Below, piece by piece: positions 10,858 to 22,265 of a DNA stretch of 33,797 nucleotides. Position 1 is the stretch's first letter. Each line of letters starts with the position of its first letter. A program made the translations under genes and the position numbers. A model generated the notes under the pieces. That model was not told the DNA's origin, ran no database searches, and saw only the letters and a list, made by a program, of their open reading frames with translations. The DNA comes from Syncephalis plumigaleata (taxonomy: Eukaryota; Zoopagomycota; Zoopagomycetes; Zoopagales; Piptocephalidaceae), in contig JAIXMF010000130.1 in NCBI GenBank assembly GCA_025201365.1, forward strand, positions 1-33,797, written 5' to 3'.

Positions 10858-11380
10858 TATCAATAATAGAAATAATAACAATCGATATACACTAGGAGTA
10901 CTACTATTATTCTTATTACAATAGCTACAATGTTAGTATCTGTGCAGGAACAATAAACTAGAGCAGAAAACGATGGATGTCATCCTGAATGATGGAATGA
11001 ATCAGATTTATTTATATATGTGAGTGCGTGTGCTTGTCTATGGTACCTATCAATAAAGGTGTAGATATCGAGTAAGCCATTGGTTAAGGATACTTGTAAA
11101 CTATTCCCCCTTTCAGTATGCATATGCAACGCTGCTATCCACCAATGTCATGCATATCCCTATTAGTAATGACTGTCAAGTAGCCTATACCCTTTTTTTA
11201 AAAAAATAGAGAAGCCTGTAGAATAAAAAACTAGTTTGACATGTTATTCCAATTCGTTTCTCTCCCTTCTCCTCATCAATATCACCATCGACGACCATTT
11301 CCTCGACTAGTCACGACATAGGCCAGTTGGATAAGAACGCGTCATCAGCCATTGCACCAAAGTCCTCTTCATCAAAACCA
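10858..11380. promoter_or_regulatory. Divergent intergenic region, DUF1749 / TatD
   Basis: This 523 bp separates two outward-facing genes. It includes the possible splice acceptor for the hydrolase gene and an A/T run around 11190-11230. No other gene is supported. Confidence 0.4.
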
Positions 11381-12364
11381 ATGCTCTACGATGTTCACTG
11401 TCATATCATCGATGATGATCCCAGTCAATATCCATTAATAAGTCAGTTGAAAACGCAAAGGCTTTGTCTAATGGGTACATGTCCCAGTGATTGGCCTAGT
11501 GTCCGCGACATGGCCAAACAATATTCGGAGAAAATTCAACCAGCATTTGGACTTCATCCATGGTTTGCCGAACGAGATGCAACATCACCAACAACGACAA
11601 CGACAAATAATGCAGCATCTTCTTCTTCTAGTGAGCATGATATTTGGTGGTTGCCATTATTGCGCAACTATCTTACAGAACATCCTAATGCAATTGTAGG
11701 GGAAATAGGTAAGATGCCACGTAATAAGACATAAATGATAGAGCTGATATATGTGTCATGCTCAGGTTTAGACAAGATAGCACGGGACAGAGAGACGGGG
11801 CAACAGTATAATCAAGCACGACAGCAGGAAGCATTCGCGGTGCAATTCGATCTGGCAGCCGAGTTGACTAGACCTGTATCCGTGCATTGTGTACAACATC
11901 AAGGTGCACTTATGGATTACCTACTAGAACGAGCCAAACATGCCACTAGTTGGCCACCATCTATCATGCTACACTCGTATACAGGATCGGCAGACACGGT
12001 AAAACGATTACTACGTCTCGAGAAGCAACTTGTTCGTTCTGCATCATCATCATCGTCATCGTCATCGTCATCATCCAATGATCATTCATGTCGTACACCT
12101 CGTTTCTATTTTAGTATCTCATCTGTTATAAACGAACGATGTTGTAGGAAAACGGAACAATGGTTACGAGAAGTGCCGATAGATCGTTTACTACTTGAAT
12201 CTGACATACATAGAGTAGATCAAGTAGATCCACTAATGGAGCAGGTATGCTCGCTAGTCAGCGAACTTTCCTCTACATCATTATCCATTGACGAGATTAA
12301 GCAACAAACATGGCAGAATGCACAAACATTCTTTGGTCTATTTACTAGCAATGCAAACTCATAA
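11381..12364 (+). CDS. TatD-family metal-dependent hydrolase
   Basis: Two exons (11381-11708, 11766-12364) give 308 residues. TatD enzymes are TIM-barrel deoxyribonucleases with two metals in the active site. All expected ligands are visible: H-x-H at DVHCH (His 6 and 8), Glu 108 in GEIG, His 150 in VSVHC, His 179 in MLHSY, and Asp 256 in LLLESD. GLHPWF also fits the family. The start was chosen at MLYDVHCH because TatD proteins begin right at the first strand; the frame is open for some codons upstream without an ATG. Two low-complexity insertions (Thr/Ser/Asn at about 70-90, an 11-Ser run at 203-213) sit in loops. It resembles the fission yeast Cut9-interacting Scn1 branch in general layout, but the branch is not established. 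Confidence 0.9.
12042..12077 (+). repeat. TCA/TCG serine-codon repeat inside the TatD gene
   Basis: Eleven consecutive serine codons, mixing TCA, TCG and TCC, form an in-frame trinucleotide repeat in a loop between barrel strands. Confidence 0.9.
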
Positions 12365-12705
12365 ATAATCTTGCACTATTGTTAACACCATTATCGCATT
12401 GCTATTATTATTGAGTAGTTGTCATGGCCATAGCAGTTGATGGTTATTGCTTTCACATCTAAATACGTAAGTTTTATTATCATAATGAATACTAATAATA
12501 TGTCATGACAAGTTTACAATGATTTAATGATAATAAGAATCTTTTATGTGTATTGATTTGATTTGATTCGCTATAAAGTAACAATTGTTTCTTAAAGATA
12601 ATAAGCAGTATTTCTCCTATGTATAAATATAAATATAGTAGACAATCCGCTTCAGTTTGTATGACATGAGCGTGCTCGTAACATATCGCTATTGACGAGA
12701 AATGA
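12365..12705. other. Convergent 3' region, TatD / RPC5
   Basis: This is AT-rich sequence between two opposing stop codons, with no gene seen. An open frame across it on the minus strand is the wrong-frame tail of the neighbouring gene. Confidence 0.5.
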
Positions 12706-13786
12706 TTATGGTCGGATGGGAAGTCGTGCTGCCGCTGGATCCTCATCGGGCAATGGTTCAGCTAGCAATTGATCAAGATACTCGCCTGATGATGTCGTGC
12801 ACTCCAATGGTGTTTCCATGGATAGGGTAGAAAACAATCGACCAAACGTATCATATGCAATGTCAGACTATTGCAACAATGTACATAATAATTAGTAGCC
12901 GTAGAGCATGGATACGCATGTATGTATACACGTATCCACCTATGGTTTACATACCTCGACATTAGCATACTTGTAGGGTATCCACGTTTCTTCATCAATC
13001 TTTTGTTGCCAATATATTTGTGAGGCATTACGCTCTTGCTTCGCTTGCTCCATCTCTTGTGTTGATTTCACCTTGATTTGCACTGCTTTGGAAGCTGCTA
13101 AGCGTGCCTTTGCCGCATCCTTCTCGGTATCATCGTCCATGTCATCGTCGTCATCTGCCCCGTTGCCTGCCATCTTACTGGATCGTTTATTCTGCTCGTC
13201 AAATGCGTCCAAATGATGTAGCGTAGGTCGTAATTGGTGAGCAGCGACTACCGGTGTCAAGTGTAATCCATCTAGTAGGCACACATACATACACGCGTAT
13301 AATAAAGTCAATAGAGCCATTCTAACGTAGATAGAACGCGTGTGTTTTCATCCTACCATTTCCTAGGACACCAACCATATAATTCGTAAGTAATGGCATG
13401 GTCGTCGAGCCGATGCTCACGCGATCAAGCAGCGCATTGGACGTGTCTTGCTCCTTCGCTTGCTGGTGTTTCAGTAAGGGTGTCGAGGTATTACTCGTAG
13501 ATTGCTGGCGTTTACGGTGTGCTTCCTCAGCCTTGGCTAGTTCACGTCCGCGATCCTCGTCGTAGGACGGTCTAGCCGTATTAATCGGTAGAGTAAACTG
13601 TAGACGGCGAGCATTAGGCTTGAAGTGCGCTTCAATTGGCTCGAGACCACGTCCATAACGTCGTGTTCGTACTGGATGCTGTAAAAGGTGAAGCTGCCCA
13701 GTTAAGTTTGCCGCGAAATGAACGTCAAACTCATGAAGCACCTCGTCCTCTTCTTCCAATAGAGAAGGATCAGTACTGGATTGCAT
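12706..13786 (-). CDS. RPC37: RNA polymerase III subunit RPC5/Rpc37
   Basis: Three exons (13786-13357, 13271-12955, 12867-12706) give 302 residues, close to yeast Rpc37. The subunit pairs with Rpc53 on Pol III and acts in initiation, termination and reinitiation in the nucleus. The acidic start is followed by EFDVHFAANLTGQLHLLQHP and VRTRR, then EAHFKPNARRLQFTLPINT, the conserved dimerisation region of the family, and later DGLHLTPVVAAHQLRPTLHH, matching the family block in which a short motif gives way to LTPLHGILQLRPS. The middle carries a Lys/Asp-rich linker (DDDDDMDDDTEK). The final exon encodes 53 residues ending RLPIRP before TAA. Splice sites are standard and phase closes exactly. Confidence 0.88.
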
Positions 13787-15792
13787 AATGACACTTATGA
13801 AATCTAGTGGGATTCACGATGAAAGAAAAATAAAATAAAAACAAAGCATATTTCCTCTTTCTCTCACTTGTTTTTTTTATTTGACAACAAGCATCCATAG
13901 AAATAGCTAACAATAGCATGGATGTATACTACAATCTTTATTCAATAAAATAGTGCACTCTTCTATTGCAATCACATATATCTATACTTATCACTGCATT
14001 AAAATTAATCATTGTAATTATGATAGAAATATGGAATAGCTAGCCTTTAGCAATGGATTATGATTGATCTACGGTAAGGCGACAATTTCCCTTTCCTATT
14101 GAAACTGACTTTGGTTGCCCATTATTAGAAACCAGTTGGTGTTACTATCGTTTACGGTATACGAGGTATAAGCAACAATGGCATCATCCCTCAAACTTCT
14201 GCACAAAGAACCATTCAACTAAACCGGTTTAGTTTGTTGTAATTTACACTTCTGTATGGATTAGATAGTACCGCTTCAATGGTAATAACGAATGCCAATT
14301 CAATGTTTCCTTTTTTTGTGAATTAAAGAACATTAACTTGTACTACCAGTATCATGCGATAAAACTCATCGTTAGCTTGATATAGGCGACTGCAGAACAC
14401 TACCAGTTATGCTTGTTATTACGAAACAGAATGTGTGTATACCATTTGAATATATACTAAGGTGAATGCTTGCAAATACAATCGATTTATTCTAGAGGGA
14501 TATAGAAAGTAGTATGACACGATGCAAAAAGTACTCGTGCTATTAGTTAAAAATAGATAGTTCTACAAGCTGCTATCATCGTTAAATGGAATAGAAAGGA
14601 GGAAACAGCTAGGCAATCACCATATTACTACATGTCGAGCATGGAATGTTTCAAGTTAATAGGTAATGTGATGAAGATAATGGACTAACCGGTTTATGTT
14701 CTATAGAAGTTGTAGTTATTTATTATTAGAACCTACAAAAGCGGTATAAGCTACATTACAATAGCAGCAGTAGTAATGACAATAGTGCTTCTTGGCATGT
14801 TTGCGTACAGCATCGTTACCATGGTGCTTGTACTGTTGCTGTTATTACCATCGTTATCATCATTATTGAAACATCAACTATGAATCTAACTTTTATGCAG
14901 AGCACACCCCAGTCTTGTTACATGAAATGGTTAAACGCGAACCATTCCGACAACATTTGTTACGGAATATGAAACAATTTACAAAAGGGTGACCAGAAGG
15001 TCATGTAACACATTATTATTGCAAAAATATTTGTTTCTACTTGCTTTTCCATCAGTCATGCGATCAGCCCTCTCTGCTATAGTGCATACCGTACTGCACA
15101 TTCTATGCAGAGGAGTATATGAAGCAAACATGTGACACACGGACGACCTACAATGGAAAAATACTGAACAGGTTGGTAATGGCGTTGATGTGGTAATTGA
15201 AAGCAATCCAAATCCGGATATTGTTGTTTTCCACATTGATGAAACCAACATTAGTTACACTCGATGATTCAAGAACAACTATGGCATTGGAAGACGTGGA
15301 AGCGATGTTCAACCACTAGCTCGTATGTATTCATTGCATATCACAAATGCTGTCATGCATAATACGAGGACTGGTCCAATTCATTCAGTGTAGCATCATT
15401 TAATTTTACTAACTTTGAATAAATGAGTAATGAACCATATAGCTAGTCTTGTTCAGAATTGTAAATGTGTGCTCAACAAGCGTTACCAGAAAAGGCAGAA
15501 TTCGGGAGAGAACTAGTGCTGTTGGTTTATCAAAACATGTCATTAGACAATCCTAGCAAGAGGGATGGTGTTACCTATAATATTTTATGTCACATGGCGA
15601 TGTCAAACAACACTCACTCCTAAGTACACTTTACTGCAGGCAAAAAGGGCAGCAACCATATTTGCGCATAATGTTGCTTATACACACGAGCATTAAGAAA
15701 CAAGTATTTAAACGCACTCATAGCAAGTATCGGCATTCCATGATCATACCGCATTCATTTCATTTCCGACTACACCTAACTACATACAAATC
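13787..15792. other. 2-kb gene-poor stretch
   Basis: No complete gene is visible. The sequence is AT-rich and lacks the dense open frames found elsewhere. On the plus strand about 35 codons near 15160-15266 read without a stop (ending PDIVVFHIDETNISYTR), which may be chance or a coding relic. The last few hundred bases must hold the promoter of the 7TM gene. Confidence 0.4.
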
Positions 15793-17683
15793 ATGAACCC
15801 TTTTCATTATCTTGCATTGACGCTTCTTAGCTCTTTAGCCGCTAATAGAATTGGTGCAGATGCAAGCCTAACGATATATCGTGATGACAATACGACCCTA
15901 ACGTACTCGACGGCAAACTACTTTCTTCAAGAAAACCCAAACTACAACTACAGTGGATACAGCATTGTATGGCCATGGAAGGACACGCACAATTGTACCA
16001 TGCATGACGCTGGTTTGACTGTGGAGCCGCTCAATCGTCCCAAGATCGTAAGCCAGATGAAGCAGCATGAAAACATAACAATTACTACGTCCCTTTCAGG
16101 ATTTACGGAGGCAGGATGCGAATCAATTTTCGAGGCAAGCACATAATCAATCAATGTCCTTACGTATGATGGACTGTTCTCACTAACCTCTTGTTCTAGG
16201 TTGAGAAGGCAGCTGGCGTGCTTTCTCGACAATTCACAGGCCTGGGACTTCCTCCAATCAAGCAGATCATTGTCGTAGATGATAAATGTAAGGATGTTAC
16301 CGAGTTGTCCGACCCTTGGTATTCGAAATTTTATATACGTGACCTGGAGGGAGTAAATAGAGAATTGCCAACTACCAATGCCGTACTGTTATGTACACGT
16401 GCTGCGCACAATGTAACATCGGTATTTAACGAAAGATACACCTATTCCTTCGAGTTCAAACGAGGTAAGCGTTAATTCGTATAAGGGATACGCTGATACT
16501 AATCGTGGCATCTACACTAGAACTCGGTCTGCAGAATGAGCTATATCTGTCAAACATATTCATCTCCTACAAGAGAATATACTTTGGCTTGGTAAGATTA
16601 CCGTTGAAATAGTTTACTAGTAGTCGAGCTAATCATACGTGATATAGGTGTCCATCATGCTGACCTACACATGCTTCCGTCTTATTGCTATGATAATATT
16701 AGGAACATACCCGAAAGACCTACGACTGGCGACATACGCGATTGCTGCGATTTACGCCATGTGTAAGTTAGCAATTAATCATTGACTACGAACTACTTTA
16801 GCTGACAGTTCTTTAGCGTATTTATATCTGATGCGTGGAGACCCACATTCATTCAATACGCGTATTGTTAAAGATTGCATTATTTTTCTATCCGTATTGG
16901 CATTCGATGTTCATCTATTCTACTGGTAAGCTAGCTGTCCTCTTTCTACTAGCTCGCTAACGATACGCTGTTAGGTCATTTTATGGTGCAACATTTCTTC
17001 CCAGAAAGACGATAATCTGTGCAAGATCTATTATAGTGCTACACTGCTTAATAGGAATTGCTGCATTTCCAATTTCAGTATGCTTACTGATGCTTAAGTC
17101 GAAAGATTACATCAAGTATCTAAAACGTATACTTATGGCTTATATCAAGTTACCGGTTGCAACGATAAATACTATTCTATTCGGAGCTTTCGGTAAGTGC
17201 ATCGACAGTATTTATCATCGAGTATTAGTGCTAACAGTAATGCTATATAAGCTATTTGGTTTGCTCATAGTATTTATCGACTACGACGGTACCCTGCAGC
17301 ACATCGCAGGTTTTCTCGAGTAAGTCCATGTAAATCATATCGATGACAAAACTAAACGCTAATGTACCTTCTAGTTGATCCTATTTTCCACCACAGCTTT
17401 TATTGGAAATCTAGAAAGCGTAGTAGTACTGATCAATGTCCAGTGGCGGATGTACCAAAGCGTCATCCCACCTTATTGGTTTAATTATATCGTTGAGATA
17501 GCAAACTACTTTATATGGGGCGTTCAAGCGCTTGTGCTTCTTACAGTACTAGACATCGGTTGGCCCGTTGTGAAGGAACCGAAGAAAAAGGGACCGCACA
17601 TTTCACTCGGCGGGATGTCAGCCACTACCATGGGGACATTTCTAACCAATGCGGCTACGGGATTGGAAACCATACCGGAATAA
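15793..17683 (+). CDS. Seven-transmembrane protein with extracellular domain, family unknown
   Basis: Eight exons (15793-16134, 16200-16464, 16521-16591, 16648-16762, 16817-16925, 16975-17192, 17252-17319, 17375-17683) close to 498 residues. A signal peptide (PFHYLALTLLSSLAA) precedes a ~205-residue ectodomain with five N-glycosylation sequons (NTT, NYS, NCT, NIT, NVT) and four cysteines. Seven hydrophobic segments follow: starting at SIMLTYTCFRLIAM, LRLATYAIAAIY, KDCIIFLSVLAF, SIIVLHCLIGIAAF, ATINTILFGAFAIWF, LILFSTTAFIGNL and IWGVQALVLLTVL, with a very basic loop (SIYRLRRYPAAHRRFSR) between the fifth and sixth. The topology suggests a receptor or a GOST-like (GPR107/GPR180) membrane protein. 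CESIFEVEKAAGVL inside the ectodomain is faintly like a PA domain, which is speculation. Intron 1 is GC-AG (GAG|GCAAGC). The exon 6-7 junction uses acceptor ATATAAG; a nearer-looking acceptor at 17270 breaks phase downstream. Confidence 0.75.
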
Positions 17684-18145
17684 ATAACCGGAAGCATGAT
17701 TGATACAATATATAAATAAATATATATAAATGACATGAATATGAAATGAACATACTCATCATTCCATTAACTGGCTATACTAGTCATACTGCGATGGCAT
17801 AGACAAATGGTACGGATAACCTATGCAGTACTCGTTCGTATCCACTCGATAAGATAAATGCATTTGAACATTACATCTGGTTTCATCATATATTAGCGCA
17901 TATTTTCAGAACCATACGTTCATTGCCTAATATATAAGTGGATATAACGAGTAATTCAGAATTATAACACGTGTATATTTTTTAATTAGTACGACTCTAT
18001 GTTGTTTGCCAATTGTTTCGGATGCACCTCTATTACAGACGCACTACAAAGTAACAATCATACTATAAATGACCGTGTTTTCATGTCTACCTCAAAAGCA
18101 AGAATATCCTTAATCATTCCACTTTTTTCTAATTTACCTATCATT
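17684..18145. other. Spacer between the 7TM and secreted-protein genes
   Basis: This 462 bp is AT-rich and contains the 3' region of one gene and the promoter of the next, both on the plus strand. No further gene is seen. Confidence 0.4.
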
Positions 18146-19052
18146 ATGATGTCTATCCATGCTAGCTGGATCCCCCTCCTTTACTTAACGACTGCGTTAA
18201 TGAGCTATTGCAGTAGTCCCGCTGATGCCACACCAAATTTACCTGCTTTTCCTCAGGGAGGTAAGTATACTTGCTCGTTTATCGTTAATCTATTCCGTAT
18301 TCACTTGATGATATCTAGTAAACATCGAGCAATACACTGAATTCCTGGAGCGTTATAGCGATTATCGCATTATTAAAAATATTCCCCAGAACCGTGAAGG
18401 GTTATCAATCATTAGGGCTCGCCCTATACGAGAAGCAACCGATAAGGAAGACATTTACATGACATGTGGGCGAAAGAGGAATCCGCAACCAACACTGCTA
18501 TTCTATAGAGTAAGAAATCGGCGTATGCGTACTATTCCTCAAGCATTTGCTAACTATTAATACTTACTAGGAAATGATGCGACGAGAATCTAGTCTTGCA
18601 CAACAAAATCTGGACAAATTCGTGAATATACCGTCGTCTAATTTCCTTACCGAAAATTTGAACTGCTTCATTACATCCGCCAGATGTGATAGGACCATAG
18701 GAGATTATGTAGAATCAGATGAGTATAGAGTGAATGGTCGCAGTCGTTATCTTAGTTTGATATCCACCATAAATGATGGTATGTAATCGATGAGATGTGC
18801 AAGGAATCCTAGCGTGTTATCTAACGATAGTCTAGTGTGTGATCCATTTGAGCAAGCCGGATGGAGACTTAGCTTTATGAGTGAGCGTGAGTTGATACTA
18901 TAATACACTACAGCCAAATATGAAGTACTGACAGTTCCACTCGATTAGATATTTGCCTAAATCGTGACGCTAATAATGGAGAGGATTTATTTTTATTTGG
19001 ACCTAATCTACGTGTAACGAGGGTTCCAATCAGGCGTAACCTACTTGAATAA
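18146..19052 (+). CDS. Secreted protein of unknown family, 220 residues
   Basis: Five exons (18146-18260, 18319-18509, 18571-18778, 18836-18880, 18949-19052) close exactly to 220 residues and TAA. The first ~28 residues (ASWIPLLYLTTALMSYCSS core) form a signal peptide, and no other membrane segment exists, so export is likely. The mature part is charged, with five cysteines (in YMTCGR, LNCFI, ARCDR, GVCDPF, NICLN) and many Arg/Asn, ending RVTRVPIRRNLLE. I recognise no family. The individual exons are short and unremarkable alone, so the gene is easily missed. It lies 462 bp downstream of the 7TM gene on the same strand and ends 84 bp from the opposing stop of the ADCK1-type gene. A longer N-terminus from an upstream in-frame ATG (MSTSKARIS...) is possible. 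Confidence 0.65.
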
Positions 19053-19080
19053 AAACGAATATGATAGTGAATGATATTAT

Positions 19081-19117
19081 TTTGTTTTATTTTGTTTTGT
19101 TTTGTTTTGTTTTGTTT
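19081..19117. repeat. (TTTTG)n in a shared 3' region
   Basis: A pentanucleotide TTTTG array, with one TTTTA unit, lies in the 84 bp between two converging stop codons. Confidence 0.95.
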
Positions 19118-19136
19118 ACTGGTTATATGTCGGATA

Positions 19137-21078
19137 TTACATGAGTGCAGGCATTGCTGGTCCTTCGAGTAGTGGTAGCCAGTGGGATAGTTGCTCCGTT
19201 AATCGTAGCCATATACGTATTACGCGACAAGTAGTCTCGGCCATGAAGTAATGCCACCAACAAGTAAGATCGCCAAAGAATCGAGCAATCCTACCGCTGT
19301 TCCGTTGCTGTGCCGTCAACTTTGCATTATGTAGATCATCGTCCAAGATTGCACGATTACACGCCGACATCATTAGCGCAAGTCCATAGGCGGGATGACG
19401 TGTCGTGCCAAGTGATGCATCGACATTACGCAGTAAATCGTGTGTTTTAATGAGTAGTAGCACCTCTCGTGGTACATGACGTAGTATGTGTGCAATATCC
19501 GCGATATAGTTTTGCAAACTATCACGAACATGATGACGTTCCGCCTCCGAACGAGCCTGTGTTAAATCCGACTCGACAGCCGACCATGATCTACCCGTAA
19601 GAATACACGCAAACAGTCGATGTGTATTGAATCCACCGATACGTAATGCGTAAGTGCGCATATCCTCCTCGTTACGCTCCAGGATGGCACGCCATAAATG
19701 AGCATAATCCGTTTGCAACTGACGTGGTAATGATTTGTACAGTCCATGGTCTAACAGTACTAGATCGTAATTACGATCAAAGAAATGTCGTCGATTACGC
19801 GGTCTAATGAGAATGTTACCCGGATGTGGATCGCAATGAACCCATCCGTATTTGAATATCATATCGGAGAATATACGAGTCATCTCACTTGATACATCGT
19901 TCGTGTCAATGTTATTTTGTCGTAAGAATGCTCTATCATCAATGTACGCTCCTTGAATGACTAGTTCCATTATAGTGGTTAGTAAATCGAGTGTTATTAT
20001 ACATCCCTTTACTACTCACATTCCATGCAAAGTACTCGTGGTGTAGCCCAGTAAACTGCCGGCACTACCAGTGCACCTTTATCGTGAATAAAGTAATTAT
20101 GCAGACGTTCCGCATTATGTTGCTCCACTCGAAAGTCCAACTCCAACGGCAGACTTTGCTTCATTTCCTCGGCAAGCCAACCGAATCCAAATTCGGGAAA
20201 TAATCGTTCCACTGTGTCGACTAGCATGCTCGTAGTAGCTATATCAATTATCGCATGTTCTTGCAACGGTGGATGCTGCACCTTGACCGCCACAACATCA
20301 CCATTACGGAGGGTGGCACGATGTACCTGAGCCAACGATGCTACACCCAATGGTTCTGGATTGAATTCGGAGAATAGCTCATTCACCGGTTGTCCCATCT
20401 CCTGCTCGATCAACGCCTTGACATCCTCGATGGACGTGGGCGGGCAATGAGCATGCAACGGTTTCATGGCTTCCGTCCATTCCGATGGTAATATATAGGT
20501 CATGGCCGCCAAATGCTGACCCTACATCATTAATGATGACATTCCAATTAGGATGAGTAAGACTAGCAATGCTGCTCCTATTCGTTCCTTACCAGTTTAA
20601 TGTAGACACCACCATTGGTACGGCAAAGTGCCAATAATCGAGCAGCCGATCGTCGATGCCAGTCAGACCAGATTGCCTCGTAGTCAGGATCGGATTCGGA
20701 TAGATTAGCGCATGACTTTCGATAATCAATACCAATTCGTAATACGGCGTAGGCCGCTCGACTAGATCGTACGGCACCACCCCAAGCATGCGCGATATCC
20801 TGTCGAAACTGATAGCAACTCGCGCCAAACAATAACGAACTAGTCAGTAGAATACCGAATGCAGCACGACTACGAAGTGGCGGTTGTGGTCGACCGTAGT
20901 CGCGTAATCCCCAGGGTGGCCAACTACGCGTTCTACCTGGAATGAAGTCGTTCATTCTTATGGTACTCATATTCATATTCATACCACGTCTCATCGTCAT
21001 AGTCGCACTTGTACCGCCTATTCTATGCGTGCACCATAATGGACGACTAGTACGATAAACCTTGATGCGTGCTAGCAT
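19137..21078 (-). CDS. ABC1/ADCK1-type atypical kinase, mitochondrial
   Basis: Three exons (21078-20593, 20521-20020, 19960-19137) give 603 residues. The UbiB/COQ8 kinase-like family supports coenzyme Q and mitochondrial lipid homeostasis; the ADCK1 branch includes yeast Mcp2/Cqd2. An Arg-rich, acid-free start (MLARIKVYRTSRPLW) looks like a mitochondrial presequence, and AFGILLTSSLLFGASCY is one membrane segment. Family marks are KLGQ (161-164), the A-rich-loop equivalent PLGVASLAQVH (219-229), AVKVQHP with Lys 242, CDPHPGN (372-378), and LLDHG with Asp 400 in place of DFG. The last acceptor joins T|TC to give MEFIQGAYIDD, matching the family's MEF-x-x-G; an ATG inside the preceding intron could mislead an automatic caller. 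PLGVASLAQVH rather than the COQ8 form argues for the ADCK1 group. Confidence 0.92.
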
Positions 21079-21448
21079 TGTCAATTAACAGGCATATACA
21101 CGCCAATAATGAGTATCGTGTAGTTATTCTTAAAGGTGCGTGCGTTCGTGCGTAATTGAATGGCAAGCAATAATAGCGTGCTCGTTAACGTGGAGAAGAA
21201 TACATTCAATACTGATTATATAAATAATAATTAGAGAGAGAGAGGAGAAAGCAGGCGAGCTGGAATGAGCGGTGAGAAAGTGGCGAGAGGAGTACCAGCT
21301 TTAATATCACTACCATTTCCTTGTTCACTATTCTTGGCAATAGTACTGGATGCAATAACAATGGATAGCGGATTATTTCATACTAACTGCGTAAGCTTTA
21401 TTGTAAGGACATGATATATATATATATAGATGTATGCACGTATCGAAT
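21079..21448. other. Spacer upstream of the ADCK1-type gene
   Basis: This is the promoter side of one minus-strand gene and the 3' end of another. It has a GA run at 21234-21246 and a TA run at 21414-21428. No gene is seen. Confidence 0.4.
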
Positions 21449-21868
21449 TCATGGTTCATTCTTGGATGAATGCTGCTGTTTTACTTGTTCTTTTCTTTTT
21501 TCCATTTCTTCCGAACTGTCAATGGTTAACTTGGAACGCAGCTGACAGACAGTCTCACGTGTCCATCGACTTGTCAGCTCTAGTAGCGAGCAGCCAGGCT
21601 CTCTAGGATGATCCCTTTCGTAGAGTGCATAGGCAGCCACTCCTACTGATATGGAAAATAGTACATCGCCTACTCTGGTTGATTTTACAAGCAATGTCAC
21701 ATTATTGTAATAGATGCAGTATATCATATGAATCGAGTTAGCATGGAAATATCTCGATTATTGATGGATATATATTGCTGTATATTCGCTATTATTCTTT
21801 CTTGATTCAACTTTTACTTACGGTGATATGAAATGAGTGAATACACGATTTCTTACTGAATTTGCCAT
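21449..21868 (-). CDS. Nce101-like small membrane protein
   Basis: Two exons (21868-21822, 21674-21449) give 90 residues ending in TGA. The first exon is only 47 bp and encodes MANSVRNRVFTHFIS, joined in phase 2 to VGDVLFSISVGVAAYALYER. This single hydrophobic segment followed by REPGCSLLEL and a tryptophan fits the fungal Nce101 family, in which a DPLF-x-x-x-x-G-x-x-A-Y-x-LYE helix precedes PPGHSL-x-EL. Nce101 was named for non-classical protein export in yeast; its molecular activity is not settled. The tail is Lys/Glu-rich. The intron is 147 nt, longer than most here. An ATG inside the intron opens a competing unspliced frame that would lose the family's N-terminus. Confidence 0.75.
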
Positions 21869-22265
21869 GCTTGTTATTGTGTACAAACTATACGTGTGTA
21901 CATAGACAGGAATACACACACAGAGAGCGAGAGAGAGATGTAAAAAGTGAAGAGAAAAAGAAAAGTCGTCATTTCATGAATCTACTACCATCATTCGGAA
22001 GTCTATTCCGTTTGTGATACACAACAACAACTGGTCTATGTACGTTGTTTTCGCTAGTGTTATCATTACACATATGGTCTACTTTACTCTTTATTTTCTA
22101 TAGGAATAAATACTACCAATAGATTCTAATCAAATGTAACATGCCATGCTGTATTGTAATGCCGATTGTTATTATTATTACTATTACTATGTCGTCATTG
22201 ATACATCAACGTAGTCGTACCAGTAAATTTCACACTTTGATATACTCTATTCATCATTGCATCAC
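21869..22265. other. Spacer upstream of two divergent loci
   Basis: Intergenic, with GA/CA simple sequence at 21914-21936 and no convincing exon. Any missing 5' exons of the kinase-like locus at 22266 would be expected here, but none was found. Confidence 0.35.
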
